Both the position numbers and the translations under genes were made by a program. Below the pieces are notes generated by a model. The model was not told where the DNA came from and did not search any database. It was given only the letters and a program-made list of their open reading frames with translations. A stretch of DNA of 64,000 nt, taken from NCBI GenBank assembly GCA_005888335.1, contig VAWY01000024.1:13290-77289 (forward strand). The letters run 5' to 3'. Numbering within the stretch: position 1 is the stretch's first letter; each line of letters opens with the position of its first letter. Shown here one piece after another: positions 11,254 to 20,376 of the stretch. This DNA is from Actinomycetota bacterium. Its GTDB lineage: Bacteria > Actinomycetota > Thermoleophilia > Solirubrobacterales > Solirubrobacteraceae.

Positions 11254-11351
11254 CGGCGGCTTCGCGCAGCGTGTGACGCGCCGGTGAAGATGGCGTCAAA
11301 AGGCGGCGACTCGTGAACGCGTCGTCAACGCCGTGCGATCGCGGCGTGAAT

Positions 11352-11367
11352 CGCCGCCTGTGCGGCG
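11352..11367 (-). terminator. Possible weak terminator hairpin
   Basis: A 6-bp GC stem (cgccgc/gcggcg) with a 4-nt loop, ten bases past the stop of the HDOD gene. The stem is short, so this is a tentative call. Confidence 0.3.
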
Positions 11368-11377
11368 GATTTCGCGT

Positions 11378-12775
11378 TTAGAGGGTGGGCGCGCGGTCGC
11401 CGAACGGCGCGGGGGCGCGGCCGCGGTTCAGGTCCTTGGCGGCGGCGAGCGCGACGAGCGCGGCCTCGAGGACCGCCGACAGGTCGGTGCCGTGCGTGGC
11501 CGCCTCGGCGAGGCCGAGGCTGACGTCGACGCGGGGGGCGTCGGGCCGCTCGCCGAAGGCGCTGCGCACCTCGTCGGCGATGCCGGCGGCCGCGCCGGCC
11601 GCCGCGCCGGCGGGCAGCCAGACGCCGAACAGGTCTCCGCCGAGGCGCCCGGGGCGGCCGTGGCCGGCGAGGATGCGCGCGACCTCGGTCAGGACGACGT
11701 CGCCCATCCGCCGGCCGTGCGCGCGGTTGACCTCGTCGAGGCCGTCGACGTCGCACAGCAGCACGGCCCCGGCGTCGCCGCCGGGCTCCCCGAGCGCCGC
11801 GCGCGTCGCCTGCAGCCAGTGACGGCGATTGTCGACGCCGGTCAGCTCGTCGGTCTGCGAGAGGCGCTCGGTCTCGGTGACGCGGCTGGCGAGCGACCCG
11901 CCCTCGCCGGCCGGGCGGCTGGCCGGGATGGTGTGCTGGGCGAGCGCGTCGAGCGCGGTGGCGGGCAGCCCGGCGCGCTCGAGGGCGACCTCGAGGAGCA
12001 CGTGGTCGGGCTCGCGGCCGGCGACCATGTGGACGACCTGGTTGCCGACCTGCACGCAGGCGATCTCGGGGCTCGGGCAGCCGACGCCGGTCGGCCCGCC
12101 GTGGTGCCAGGCGATCGCGGCAACGACGTCGGCCGAGACGCCCCAGCGCTCGGCCAGCAGGGCACCGGCCAGCGCGTGGTCGATGCTGAAGCGCTCGGTC
12201 TCGAGCAGGACCCGCTCGGGCCCGTCGGGGGCGACGGCGGCGATGTCGTCGCACGCCTGCTCGCCGAAGGCGATCGGCAGGACGTAGCGGCCGATGTCGT
12301 GCAGCAGGCCGCCGAGGTGCGGGCCGTCGCCGTGGGCGCGGACCTGATCGGCGGCGCCGGCCGCGACGGTGGCGACCGCGACGGCGTGCAGGTGCAGCTC
12401 GCCGCGGACGCTGCCCGTGCCGGGCGCCTTCTCGAAGAAGCGGTAGGTGGCGGCCTCGAGCGCGAGGCGGCGCAGCGCCTTGCGGCCGACGAGCATCACG
12501 GCCTGGCGGACCGTCTTGGCGCGGATCGGCCGGGCCATGACCGGCGAGTTGGCGTAGCGCAGCAGGTTGGCCGCGAACGTGGGATCGGCCTCGAGCGCGG
12601 CGACGAGGTCGGCCGTCGTCGTCTCGGGGTCGTCGGCGATCGCGATGACCCGGGTGACGGTCCCGTCCAGGACGGGGAAGTCGGCGAGCTGGTCGATCGC
12701 GCCGACGAGGCGGTCCTCCGCCTCGGGCGAGACCGAGTCGCGCCAGCGTGCGGGATCCGTCGAGCGAAGGTCCAT
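11378..12775 (-). CDS. HDOD domain protein with degenerate GGDEF domain
   Basis: 465 residues. An HDOD domain covers about residues 20-250 (LADFPVLDGTVTRVIAIADD, LRYANSPVMARPIRAKTVRQAVMLVG, GLLHDIGRYVLP, AIAWHHGG). A diguanylate-cyclase-type domain follows from about 315 (LSQTDELTGVDNRRHW, VLLCDVDGLDEVNRAHG). The signature loop reads GGDLF instead of GGDEF, so cyclic-di-GMP synthesis is doubtful and a binding or structural role is possible. HDOD proteins act in signalling and stress responses. Start ATG at 12775. The divergent oxidoreductase gene begins 81 bp away. Confidence 0.85.
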   Translation of the reverse strand: MDLRSTDPARWRDSVSPEAEDRLVGAIDQLADFPVLDGTVTRVIAIADDPETTTADLVAALEADPTFAANLLRYANSPVMARPIRAKTVRQAVMLVGRKALRRLALEAATYRFFEKAPGTGSVRGELHLHAVAVATVAAGAADQVRAHGDGPHLGGLLHDIGRYVLPIAFGEQACDDIAAVAPDGPERVLLETERFSIDHALAGALLAERWGVSADVVAAIAWHHGGPTGVGCPSPEIACVQVGNQVVHMVAGREPDHVLLEVALERAGLPATALDALAQHTIPASRPAGEGGSLASRVTETERLSQTDELTGVDNRRHWLQATRAALGEPGGDAGAVLLCDVDGLDEVNRAHGRRMGDVVLTEVARILAGHGRPGRLGGDLFGVWLPAGAAAGAAAGIADEVRSAFGERPDAPRVDVSLGLAEAATHGTDLSAVLEAALVALAAAKDLNRGRAPAPFGDRAPTL

Positions 12776-12856
12776 GTCCTCGTGAGGAGTCGACCGGCGT
12801 CCGGCGATCTTGAGGGGCGTCGATCGGCCGATGGACGCATGGCCTAGGGTCTCCGC

Positions 12857-15040
12857 ATGGCCGCCGAGACGCAGTACCGCACCTGCCCGCTGTGCGAGGC
12901 CACGTGCGGGCTGGAGATCACGCTCCGCGACGGCGCGGTCGAGCGCGTGCGCGGAGACGACGACGACGTCTTCTCGAAGGGCTTCCTGTGCCCGAAGGGC
13001 GTCGGCCTGAAGGAGCTGCACGAGGACCCCGACCGCGTCCGCACGCCGCTGCGGCGCGTCGGCGACGGCTTCGAGCCGATCGGCTGGGACGAGGCCTTCG
13101 CGCTCGTCGACGAAGGCCTGCGCCGCGTCCTCGGCGACGGCCCGCGCGATGCGGTCGCCGTCTACTTCGGCAACCCGAACGCGCACAACCTCTCCGCACT
13201 GCTCTACGGCCGCGTCGTCCTCAAGGCGCTCGGGTCGCGCAACATCTACTCGGCCAGCACCGTCGACCAGTTCCCCAAGCAGCTCGCGTCGGCGTACCTG
13301 TTCGGGTCGGCGACGACCGTCGCCGTGCCCGACCTCGACCGCTGCGAGTGGCTGCTCGTCCTCGGGGCCAATCCCGCCGCGTCCAACGGCTCGCTCATGA
13401 CCGCCCCCGACGCGCGCGGGCGGCTGCAGGGCATCCGCGACCGCGGCGGGCGCGTGGTGGTCGTCGATCCGCGCCGCTCGCGCACCGCCGAGCTCGCCGA
13501 CGAGCACGTGCCGATCCGCCCGGGGACCGACGCGCTGCTGCTCTTCGCGATGGTCCACGTGCTCTTCGACGAGGGGCTCGTCGCGCCCGGGCGCCTGGAC
13601 GGCTTCCTCAACGGCGTGGAGACCGTGGGCGAGCTCGCGGCCGACTTCGAGCCCGAGGCGGTCGCGCCGATCTGCGGCGTCGGCGCCGAGACGATCCGGC
13701 GCCTCGCCCGCGAGCTCGCCGCCGCGCCGCGCGGGTGCGTCTACGGGCGCATCGGCACCACGACCCAGGCGTTCGGGACGCTGGCGTCGTGGCTGGTGGA
13801 CGTGCTCAACGTCCTGACCGGCCACCTCGATCGCGAGGGCGGGGCGATGTTCACCGAGCCCGCCGCGGCGCTGCCGCCGGGACGGCCTCGCGAGGCGCAC
13901 TCGGGCCGCTGGCGCTCGCGCGTTCGGGGGCTGCCCGAGGTCTTCGGCGAGCTGCCGGTGGCCGGCCTGGCCGACGAGATCCTCACGCCCGGCGAGGGGC
14001 AGGTCAGGGCGCTGATCACACTCGCCGGCAACCCCGTGCTCAGCACGCCCAACAGCGGGCGGCTGGCCGCGGCGCTCGACGCCCTCGAGTTCATGGTCAG
14101 CGTCGACGTCTACGTCAACGAGACGACACGCTTCGCCGATGTCATCCTGCCCGGCCCCTCGCCGCTCGAGCGGTCGCACTACGACGTCGCGCTCTACAGC
14201 TTCGCGGTCCGCAACGTTGCCAACTACTCCCCGGCGCTGCTGCCGTCCCCGGTGCCCGACGAGTGGCGGACGCTCCTGCGGCTCGCCGGCGTCGCCGCGG
14301 GGCAGGGCCCGGACGTGGACGTCGACGCGTTCGACAACCTCGTCGCCGGCGAGGTGGCCGCGCGGGGCGGGGTCGACGTCGCCGCGCTGGCGCCGCGGCG
14401 CGGGCCGGAGCGGCTGCTCGACGCCATGCTGCGCGCAGGTCCGTACGACCTGACGCTGGCCGATCTCGAGGCGGCGCCCCACGGCGTCGACCTGGGCCCG
14501 CTGCGCCCGCGGCTGCCCGAGGCGCTGCGGACTCCCAGCGGGCGCATCGAGCTCGCCGCCGCCGCGTTCGTCGAGGACGTCCCGCGGCTGCGCGCGGCGC
14601 TCGCCGCCGGGCCCCCCGGCGAGGGCGAGCTCGTCCTCGTCGGCCGGCGCGACCTGCGGTCGAACAACTCGTGGATGCACAACCTCCCGCTGCTCGTCCG
14701 CGGCCCCGAGCGGTGCACGCTCCATGTCCATCCCGCCGACGCCGCCCGCCTCGGGCTGGCCGACGGCGAGCCCGCCAGCGTGCGCTCGCGCGTCGGCGCG
14801 ATCGAGCTGCCCGTCGAGGTGACCGACGCGATCATGCCCGGCGTCGTCTCGATCCCGCACGGCTGGGGCCACGATCTCCCGGGCGTGCAGCTCGGCGTCG
14901 CCCGCGAGCATGCCGGCGCGAACTCGAACGTCCTCGCCGACGAGGAGCTCGTCGACGCGCCCTCCGGCAACGCGGTGCTCAACGGGATCCCGGTGGAGCT
15001 CGCGCCGGTCGCCGCGCCAGCCGGAGCCGCCGTGGCGTGA
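12857..15040 (+). CDS. Molybdopterin-dependent oxidoreductase with N-terminal 4Fe-4S site
   Basis: 727 residues, DMSO-reductase superfamily. The N-terminal Fe-S ligands are CPLCEATCG (Cys10, 13, 17) and CPKG (Cys45). The molybdopterin-binding core follows (IGWDEAFALVDEGL, VYFGNPNAHN, LLVLGANPAASN, VDPRRSRTAELADEHVPIRPGTDALLL) and a C-terminal dinucleotide-binding domain (LVGRRDLRSNNSWMHNLPLL, LHVHPADAARLGLADGE). There is no Tat signal, so it is probably cytosolic. No partner subunit or cofactor gene is adjacent. The substrate cannot be assigned; members include formate dehydrogenase-like and assimilatory nitrate reductase-like enzymes. Start ATG at 12857. Confidence 0.9.
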   Translation: MAAETQYRTCPLCEATCGLEITLRDGAVERVRGDDDDVFSKGFLCPKGVGLKELHEDPDRVRTPLRRVGDGFEPIGWDEAFALVDEGLRRVLGDGPRDAVAVYFGNPNAHNLSALLYGRVVLKALGSRNIYSASTVDQFPKQLASAYLFGSATTVAVPDLDRCEWLLVLGANPAASNGSLMTAPDARGRLQGIRDRGGRVVVVDPRRSRTAELADEHVPIRPGTDALLLFAMVHVLFDEGLVAPGRLDGFLNGVETVGELAADFEPEAVAPICGVGAETIRRLARELAAAPRGCVYGRIGTTTQAFGTLASWLVDVLNVLTGHLDREGGAMFTEPAAALPPGRPREAHSGRWRSRVRGLPEVFGELPVAGLADEILTPGEGQVRALITLAGNPVLSTPNSGRLAAALDALEFMVSVDVYVNETTRFADVILPGPSPLERSHYDVALYSFAVRNVANYSPALLPSPVPDEWRTLLRLAGVAAGQGPDVDVDAFDNLVAGEVAARGGVDVAALAPRRGPERLLDAMLRAGPYDLTLADLEAAPHGVDLGPLRPRLPEALRTPSGRIELAAAAFVEDVPRLRAALAAGPPGEGELVLVGRRDLRSNNSWMHNLPLLVRGPERCTLHVHPADAARLGLADGEPASVRSRVGAIELPVEVTDAIMPGVVSIPHGWGHDLPGVQLGVAREHAGANSNVLADEELVDAPSGNAVLNGIPVELAPVAAPAGAAVA

Positions 15041-15080
15041 CCGCGCTCAGGTTGGCGGTGCGGCGTCCGACAACACGGGC

Positions 15081-16517
15081 ATGTCCCGTCGCGTCCAGCT
15101 CGCCGCCCTCACCGCCCTGACGTTCCTGATCGCCGCCGCGCCCGCATCGGCCGCGTCGCTGAGCGTCAGCGCCAACAACGACCAGACCCTCGTCTACAAG
15201 GCCGACGCGGGTGAGGCCAACCAGCTGACGGTCACCCGCGACGGCGACTCGCTGACGCTGACCGACCCCGGCGCGTCGAGGATGGCGCTCGGCTCGCAGA
15301 ACGGCGGCGCCGACTGCCACCGCGCCGGCGACACGATCACCTGCGACAAGCTGGGCAGCGGCAGCAACCTCAAGGTCAACGCCGGCGACGGCGACGACAT
15401 CGTGACCGTCACCTCGACGGCGGGCGTCCGGATCGACGGCGGCGACGGGAACGACGTCCTGAGCGGCGGCGATGGTCCCGACCAGATCTCCGGCGGCGCC
15501 GGCAACGACCGCCTGCGCGGCGGCGGCGGCGCCGACGAGCTCGATGGCGGCGACGGCATCGACACCGTCGACTACAGCGACAGCCTCGTGCCCGTGCGCG
15601 TGACCCCCGACGGCGCCGACGACGACGGCGCGCTCGCCGAGGGCGACGACGTCGGCTCCGACGTCGAGGGCGCGCTCGGCGGCACCGCGAGCGACGACCT
15701 CACCGCAGGCCCCGGCGGCGGGACGCTCGACGGCGGTCCCGGCGACGACGTCCTCCGCGGCGCGGGCGGCACCGACAGCTTCCTCGGCGGCGACGGCGAT
15801 GACCGGATCCTGAGCGCTGACGGGACCGCCGAGAGCGTCGCGTGCGGCGCCGGCGCCGACACCGTCGGGGCCGATGCGCTCGACAGCGTGGCCCCCGACT
15901 GCGAGAGCGTGTCCGCCGACGGCGCGGCCGGCCAGACGGGTGGCCTGACCGCCGACGGCACGCCGACCTCGGAGACCGCGGTCGCCGCGGCGCCGGCCAA
16001 GGGGACGGTCCTCGTGACCCGCGCCGGCGGCCGCCCGCACGAGCTCCAGCCCGGCGAGTCGATTCCGGCCGGCGCGGTGATCGACGCGCGCAACGGCTCG
16101 GTGACGCTGACCTCCGCCCCCGACTCGGCCGGCAACCCGCAGCGCGCCACGTTCCACGGCGGCCAGTTCCGCGTGCGCCGCGTGCGCGACCCGCTTCCCG
16201 TCACCGAGCTCACGCTCGCCGGCGGCGACTTCTCCGCCTGCCCGCGGCCGACCGCTGCGACCAAGACCACCACCGCCTCCGCCGCTGCCCGGCCTCAGCC
16301 GCATGTGCGCAGCGTGTGGGGCAGCGGCCACGGTCGCTTCCGGACGCGCGGGCGCTTCGCCGCCGCGACGGTGCGCGGGACGATCTGGCTCACCGAGGAC
16401 CGCTGCGACAGCACGCTGGTGCGCGTGCGCCGCGGCGTCGTCTCGGTCCGCGACCGCGTGCGCGGTCGCAGCGTCACCGTTCGCGCGGGGCAGCGCTACC
16501 TCGCGCGGGCGCGCTGA
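15081..16517 (+). CDS. Secreted hemolysin-type Ca-binding repeat protein
   Basis: 478 residues. Signal peptide MSRRVQLAALTALTFLIAAAPASA. From about residue 100, RTX-like nonapeptide repeats GGxGxDxL appear (GGDGNDVLSGGDGPDQISG, GGAGNDRLRGGGGADELDGG and a second block near 220), expected to form a Ca-binding parallel beta-roll. The C-terminal part contains a FecR-like stretch (LQPGESIPAGAVIDARNGSVTLTS) and ends in a basic region. Two Cys pairs in the N-terminal part may form disulfides. An extracellular or wall-associated role is likely; the precise function is unknown. Start ATG at 15081; the signal peptide fits this start. Confidence 0.8.
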   Translation: MSRRVQLAALTALTFLIAAAPASAASLSVSANNDQTLVYKADAGEANQLTVTRDGDSLTLTDPGASRMALGSQNGGADCHRAGDTITCDKLGSGSNLKVNAGDGDDIVTVTSTAGVRIDGGDGNDVLSGGDGPDQISGGAGNDRLRGGGGADELDGGDGIDTVDYSDSLVPVRVTPDGADDDGALAEGDDVGSDVEGALGGTASDDLTAGPGGGTLDGGPGDDVLRGAGGTDSFLGGDGDDRILSADGTAESVACGAGADTVGADALDSVAPDCESVSADGAAGQTGGLTADGTPTSETAVAAAPAKGTVLVTRAGGRPHELQPGESIPAGAVIDARNGSVTLTSAPDSAGNPQRATFHGGQFRVRRVRDPLPVTELTLAGGDFSACPRPTAATKTTTASAAARPQPHVRSVWGSGHGRFRTRGRFAAATVRGTIWLTEDRCDSTLVRVRRGVVSVRDRVRGRSVTVRAGQRYLARAR

Positions 16518-16534
16518 GCGCCGCGCCCGCCTCG

Positions 16535-16987
16535 TCAGAGGTGGCCGCGCTGGAGGTCGAAGCGCATCGCGAGGATCGTGCCGCCGCGCGGCGGCTGGCG
16601 CACCTCGAAGCTGTGCGTGATCTGGGCGATCAGCGGGAGACCGAGGCCGAGGCCCGAGCTGTCCGGCTGCGGGCGCATGCCGATGCCCTCGTCGGCGACG
16701 ACGACGCGTAGGCCGCCGCCGGCGGCCTCGACCGTCAGCGTGACCGGCCCGGGGTCGCCGCCGCGGCCGTTATAGGCGTGCTGGACGGCGTTCGTCACCG
16801 CCTCTGACACGGCGAGCTCGACGGCGGCCAGCGCCGCCGGCGTCGCGCCGAGACGGCTCGCGAAGTCGATCGCCGCGCGCCGCGCCGGCGCGACCGACTG
16901 CGCGACGGCCGGCCACGAGCGCACGAGCCGCTCCGCCGCGCTCCTTGCGCGCGAGCGCGCTGTCGCCTGACCCCGCCGTACCTCCAT
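16535..16987 (-). CDS. RsbW/SpoIIAB-like ATP-binding protein
   Basis: 150 residues. A GHKL-type ATPase fold is seen: N-box LAVSEAVTNAVQHAY at about 65-80, G1 box VVVADEGIGM at about 103, and G2 box GLGLGLPLI. Stand-alone domains of this kind are serine kinases or anti-sigma factors that regulate general stress sigma factors through anti-sigma-factor antagonists. No antagonist (STAS) or sigma-B-like gene is adjacent. It is convergent with the Ca-repeat protein gene, stops 17 bp apart. Confidence 0.85.
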   Translation of the reverse strand: MEVRRGQATARSRARSAAERLVRSWPAVAQSVAPARRAAIDFASRLGATPAALAAVELAVSEAVTNAVQHAYNGRGGDPGPVTLTVEAAGGGLRVVVADEGIGMRPQPDSSGLGLGLPLIAQITHSFEVRQPPRGGTILAMRFDLQRGHL

Positions 16988-17061
16988 GCCCGCCTAGCAT
17001 CGCGGGGTCTCGCACCGGCCGTCAAGTGCGGCCGCGGACCGCGGCGGCGGGACGGGGTGCG

Positions 17062-17910
17062 ATGATGGCCGCCGTGGCGGCCGAGATCGTGGCAGTCATC
17101 ACAGGCGCGTCGAGCGGCATCGGCGAGGCGGTCGCGCGCAGGCTGGCCCGCGAGCCGGGCGCGCGGCTCGTGCTGGTCGCGCGCCGCGAGGAGCGGCTGC
17201 GCGCGCTCGCCGAGTCGCTCCCGGCCCAGGCGAGCTGGGTCGCGGCCGACCTGACCGAGGACCTCGCCCCCCAGCGCGTGCTCGAGCACATCCGCGACCG
17301 GCACGGCCGGCTCACGCTGCTGGTCAACAACGCCGGGTCGGCGTGGCGCGCGCGCTTCGCGGACGGCGGCTGGGCCAACGTGCAGCGGACTATGCAGCTC
17401 AACTTCGATGCGCAGGTGCGCCTGACCGAGGCGCTGCTGCCGCTGCTGCGTGCGTCGGCGCCGAGCGCGATCGTCAACGTGGGCAGCACCGCCGGGCGGA
17501 CGACGCGCGCGGGCTCGGCCGCCTACTCGGCGAGCAAGGCGGCCCTCGCCGCCTGGAGCGACGGTCTGTACCTCGAGGAGCGCGAGCACGGCGTGCACGT
17601 CGGGCTCGTCCAGCCGGGATTCATCGCCACCGAGGGCTTCCCCGCCGACGAGCTGCGCGCCAAGGCGGTCACGCGCTGGATCGTCTCGCGGCCCGAGAAC
17701 GCGGCGGAGGCGATCGTCGACGCCGGCCTGCACGGGAAGGCCGAGCGCTACGTGCCGCGCGGGTACGGGCTCGCCGCGGCGCTGCGGGTGCTCGCCCCAG
17801 GGCTCGTGCGCCGGGCGCTCGGCCGGGGCGCGGCGTCGGTGATGACGACGCGCACCGGGGCCGACGCGGCCGAGCCGCGCGAGTCGGTCGGGCCGCGGGC
17901 CGGGGGCTGA
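17062..17910 (+). CDS. Short-chain dehydrogenase/reductase
   Basis: 282 residues. Classical SDR: cofactor motif TGASSGIG near residue 15, NNAG in LLVNNAGSAW, catalytic Ser in VNVGSTAGR and the YSASK motif (Tyr-x-x-x-Lys). A basic residue after the second strand (VARREERL) suggests NADP(H). The substrate is unknown. Tandem ATGs at 17062 and 17065 and a GTG at 17074 are possible starts; I chose the first. Divergent from the RsbW-like gene. Confidence 0.88.
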   Translation: MMAAVAAEIVAVITGASSGIGEAVARRLAREPGARLVLVARREERLRALAESLPAQASWVAADLTEDLAPQRVLEHIRDRHGRLTLLVNNAGSAWRARFADGGWANVQRTMQLNFDAQVRLTEALLPLLRASAPSAIVNVGSTAGRTTRAGSAAYSASKAALAAWSDGLYLEEREHGVHVGLVQPGFIATEGFPADELRAKAVTRWIVSRPENAAEAIVDAGLHGKAERYVPRGYGLAAALRVLAPGLVRRALGRGAASVMTTRTGADAAEPRESVGPRAGG

Positions 17911-17966
17911 CCCCGGCAGTCGCGCCTCTGGTCCCGCAGCCGCCCGTTGCCGGCGCGCCTGGCCGG

Positions 17967-19346
17967 CTACGCGGGCCGCAGCGCGGCCACCGGGCGCGCC
18001 GCGGGCAGGGCGAGCGCGAGCGCGCTGGCGCCCGCCAGCCCGAGGCCGGCGACCATGACCGCCTGGTGGACGCCCGCGGGATCGGCGTGGCCGCCCGCGG
18101 TCGCCAGCCCGCCGAGGACCGCGACCCCGAGCACGCCGCCGACCTGGCGGCCGGCGTTCAGCGCGGCGGAGGCGATGCCCGCCAGCGACGGCGGCGCGGC
18201 GCCCATCACGCCCGCGGTGACCGCGGGGATGGCGAGTCCGCCGCCAACGCCGTTGAGCGCGAGCCCGGCGACGAGGACGCCGTACGGGCTCGTCGCGTCG
18301 ACGGCCAGCAGGATCACCGCCGCGATCGCGGCGAGCGCGGACCCGAGGGCGAGCGGCAGCCGCGATCCGCGCGACGCGACGATCCGCCCGGCGAGCGGCG
18401 ACACGGCCATGAACAGCAGCGGCTGGGGCAGGAAGGCCAGGCCGGTCTGCAGCGCGTCGAGCCCGCGCTCCTGCTGCAGGAAGAGCGAGAGGAAGAACAG
18501 CTCGCCATAGAAGGCGAAGTTCAGCAGCGCCCCACCCGCGGTCGATGCGGTGAAGCGGCGGTCGGCGACGAGCTCGCGCGGCACCAGCGGATGCGCGCTG
18601 GCGCGCTCGCGCAGGCCGAGCACGACCGCGAGGGCGGCGGCGGCGGCGAGCGCGACGACCACCGGCGGCGAGCTCCAGCCGCGCGCGCCCGACTCGACGA
18701 GGCCGAAGGTCAGCGCGACGAGCATGACGACCGCGACGGCCTGGGCGCCCAGGCTGCCCGGCGCGCCGGACGCGCGCTTCGCGGGCGCGGTCCGCGGGAG
18801 CTGGCTCACCGCGAGGCCGGCCGCGACCAGCGCGAGCGGGAGGTTGATCACGAAGATCGCGCGCCACCCGGCCTGCTCGATGAGCAGGCCGCCGACCACC
18901 GGCCCGGCGGCGAACGCGACGGCCGAGCCCGCCGCCCAGACGCCCACCGCGCGCGTGCGGACGGCCGGGTCGGCGAAGACCTGGCTGAGCAGCGACAGCG
19001 AGGTGGGCAGCACGAGCGCGGCGCCGACGCCCAGCACGGCCTGGGCGGCGACGAGCGCGCCCGCGGTCGGCGCGGCGCTGGCCAGCACCGAGCCGCCGGC
19101 GAAGGTCGCGAGGCCGGCCAGGAACACCCGGCGGGCGCCGATGCGGTCGGCGGCCAGCCCGGTCGAGAGCAGCAGCCCGGCGAAGACCAGCGTGTACGCG
19201 TTGGCGACCCACTCGAGCGTCGTCGGGCCGGCATGAAGGTCGCGGGCGATCGAGCCGAGCGCGACGTTCACGACGGTCGTGTCGAGCAGCACCATCGAGA
19301 AGCCGACGGTGCTCGCGATGAGGACGAGGCGCTCGCGGCGGGTCAC
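17967..19346 (-). CDS. MFS drug efflux transporter, EmrB/QacA (DHA2) type
   Basis: 459 residues with about 14 hydrophobic segments. It carries the DHA2 motif FSMVLLDTTVVNVALGSIARDL in TM1 and the loop motif LSTGLAADRIGARRVFLAG, plus GPVVGGLLIEQAGWRAIFVINLP. It probably exports hydrophobic drugs using the proton gradient. The start is GTG at 19346, overlapping the stop of a 30-codon upstream ORF (GTGA). A divergent ArsR-type regulator lies 165 bp away, which points to ligand-induced expression. Confidence 0.93.
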   Translation of the reverse strand: MTRRERLVLIASTVGFSMVLLDTTVVNVALGSIARDLHAGPTTLEWVANAYTLVFAGLLLSTGLAADRIGARRVFLAGLATFAGGSVLASAAPTAGALVAAQAVLGVGAALVLPTSLSLLSQVFADPAVRTRAVGVWAAGSAVAFAAGPVVGGLLIEQAGWRAIFVINLPLALVAAGLAVSQLPRTAPAKRASGAPGSLGAQAVAVVMLVALTFGLVESGARGWSSPPVVVALAAAAALAVVLGLRERASAHPLVPRELVADRRFTASTAGGALLNFAFYGELFFLSLFLQQERGLDALQTGLAFLPQPLLFMAVSPLAGRIVASRGSRLPLALGSALAAIAAVILLAVDATSPYGVLVAGLALNGVGGGLAIPAVTAGVMGAAPPSLAGIASAALNAGRQVGGVLGVAVLGGLATAGGHADPAGVHQAVMVAGLGLAGASALALALPAARPVAALRPA

Positions 19347-19435
19347 GAGAGCTTCCCCGTGAAGACCACGAGGCGGCGGATGGGGCGGGTCTTGTGCGGC
19401 GGCGGCGCGGGGGTCTGGGTGGCGAAGTGAGGCAT
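19343..19435 (-). CDS. Possible 30-residue leader peptide of the efflux gene
   Basis: ATG at 19435 has a good ribosome site (AAGGAAGGA, 9 nt upstream). The stop TGA overlaps the transporter start as GTGA, so the transporter is probably translated by coupling. The peptide contains PAPPPH, a polyproline stretch of the kind that slows ribosomes, and a basic second half (KTRPIRR). A translational attenuation role is a hypothesis from layout only. Confidence 0.5.
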   Translation of the reverse strand: MPHFATQTPAPPPHKTRPIRRLVVFTGKLS

Positions 19436-19457
19436 TCGGAGAGGTCCTTCCTTCGAC

Positions 19458-19499
19458 GTTCGACGAACATCGTACACAAAGTTCGACGGATCTCGTACA
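19458..19499. promoter_or_regulatory. Direct-repeat operator between ArsR gene and efflux gene
   Basis: Two 19-bp copies, gttcgacgaacatcgtaca (19458-19476) and gttcgacggatctcgtaca (19481-19499), 23 bp apart with three differences. They lie between divergent genes, where an ArsR-type repressor would bind. A TACAAT hexamer at 19496-19501, 10 bp before the regulator ATG, would be a -10 box giving a nearly leaderless transcript. Confidence 0.6.
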
Positions 19500-19511
19500 A
19501 TTTCCCACGAC

Positions 19512-19826
19512 ATGACCTCTCCCCTCATCCATCCGGACGCCGGCGAGCTCGAGCTGGCGGCCGTGCTCCACGCGCTCAGCGACCCGTTGCGGCTCGACAT
19601 CGTCCGCATGCTGGCCTCGGAGGGACCGCGTACCTGCGGGACGTTCACGGTCCCCGTCGCCAAGTCGACGCTCTCGCACCACTTCCGCGTGCTGCGCGAG
19701 GCGGGCGTGACGCTGACCGAGCCCGACGGGACGCAGCGCGTCGTCTCGCTGCGCCGCGCCGACCTCGACGCGCGCTTCCCCGGGCTGCTCGACGCCGTCC
19801 TGGCCGCCGCGCCGGTTCCCGCCTAG
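19512..19826 (+). CDS. ArsR-family winged-helix transcriptional regulator
   Basis: 104 residues. A winged helix-turn-helix typical of ArsR: LAAVLHALSDPLRLDIVRMLASEGPRTC, recognition helix STLSHHFRVLREAGV, wing TEPDGTQRVVSLRRADL. The Cys in PRTCGTF is alone, so a classical metal site is not evident; small-molecule or redox sensing is possible. It is divergent from the efflux transporter and probably represses it and itself through the 23-bp-spaced repeats between them. Start ATG at 19512. Confidence 0.92.
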   Translation: MTSPLIHPDAGELELAAVLHALSDPLRLDIVRMLASEGPRTCGTFTVPVAKSTLSHHFRVLREAGVTLTEPDGTQRVVSLRRADLDARFPGLLDAVLAAAPVPA

Positions 19827-19914
19827 CGTCGTCGCCCGTACGGCGAAGCCGTCACCGACCGGAGGTCGCGCGCAATCCCTCCCACGGCGCGCGCGCGCCG
19901 TGCAAGACTGGGCC

Positions 19915-20376
19915 ATGCCCGGGGTCCAGGAGCGCATCCAGGCGGAGTTGATGCACTCGATCGCAGAGGTCGCGCTCGCCCTCGGCGACGCGCGGTCGGC
20001 GTCCGTCGCGCTGTTCGACGAGATCACCGACGACCTCGTCTTCGTCGCCGCCGCCGGCGAGGGAGCGGACGACGTCCTCGGTGGGCGCTTCCCGTGCGAC
20101 ACGGGGATCGCCGGCCAGGTGTTGCGCAGCGGCCAGGCGGTCCAGCTGCGCGACCTCGAGCACGAGCCGCGCTTCGCGCGCGAGATCGCCGCCGAGCTGG
20201 GCTCCGAGCCCGACGCGATGGCCGTCGTGCCGGTGCGCCAGCGCGGCCGCGTCATCGGCGTCCTCGAGGTGCTCGACCCCGCCCGCTCTCCGGGCGAGCG
20301 CCCGCTGCTTTCGGACCTGCAGACGCTCGCCGCGCACGCGGCCGCCGCGCTCGACGTCAGCTCCGAGCTCTGCTGA
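19915..20376 (+). CDS. GAF domain protein
   Basis: 153 residues, a single GAF domain (about 20-150): ARSASVALFDEITDDLVFVAAAGEG, FPCDTGIAGQVLRSGQAVQLRD, MAVVPVRQRGRVIGVLEVLDP. GAF domains bind small ligands or cyclic nucleotides; with no output domain this is probably a sensor that works with another protein. ATG at 19915 is preferred because MPGVQERIQ starts the helix; an upstream ATG at 19900 is possible. The stop overlaps the start of the hydrolase gene. Confidence 0.8.
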   Translation: MPGVQERIQAELMHSIAEVALALGDARSASVALFDEITDDLVFVAAAGEGADDVLGGRFPCDTGIAGQVLRSGQAVQLRDLEHEPRFAREIAAELGSEPDAMAVVPVRQRGRVIGVLEVLDPARSPGERPLLSDLQTLAAHAAAALDVSSELC

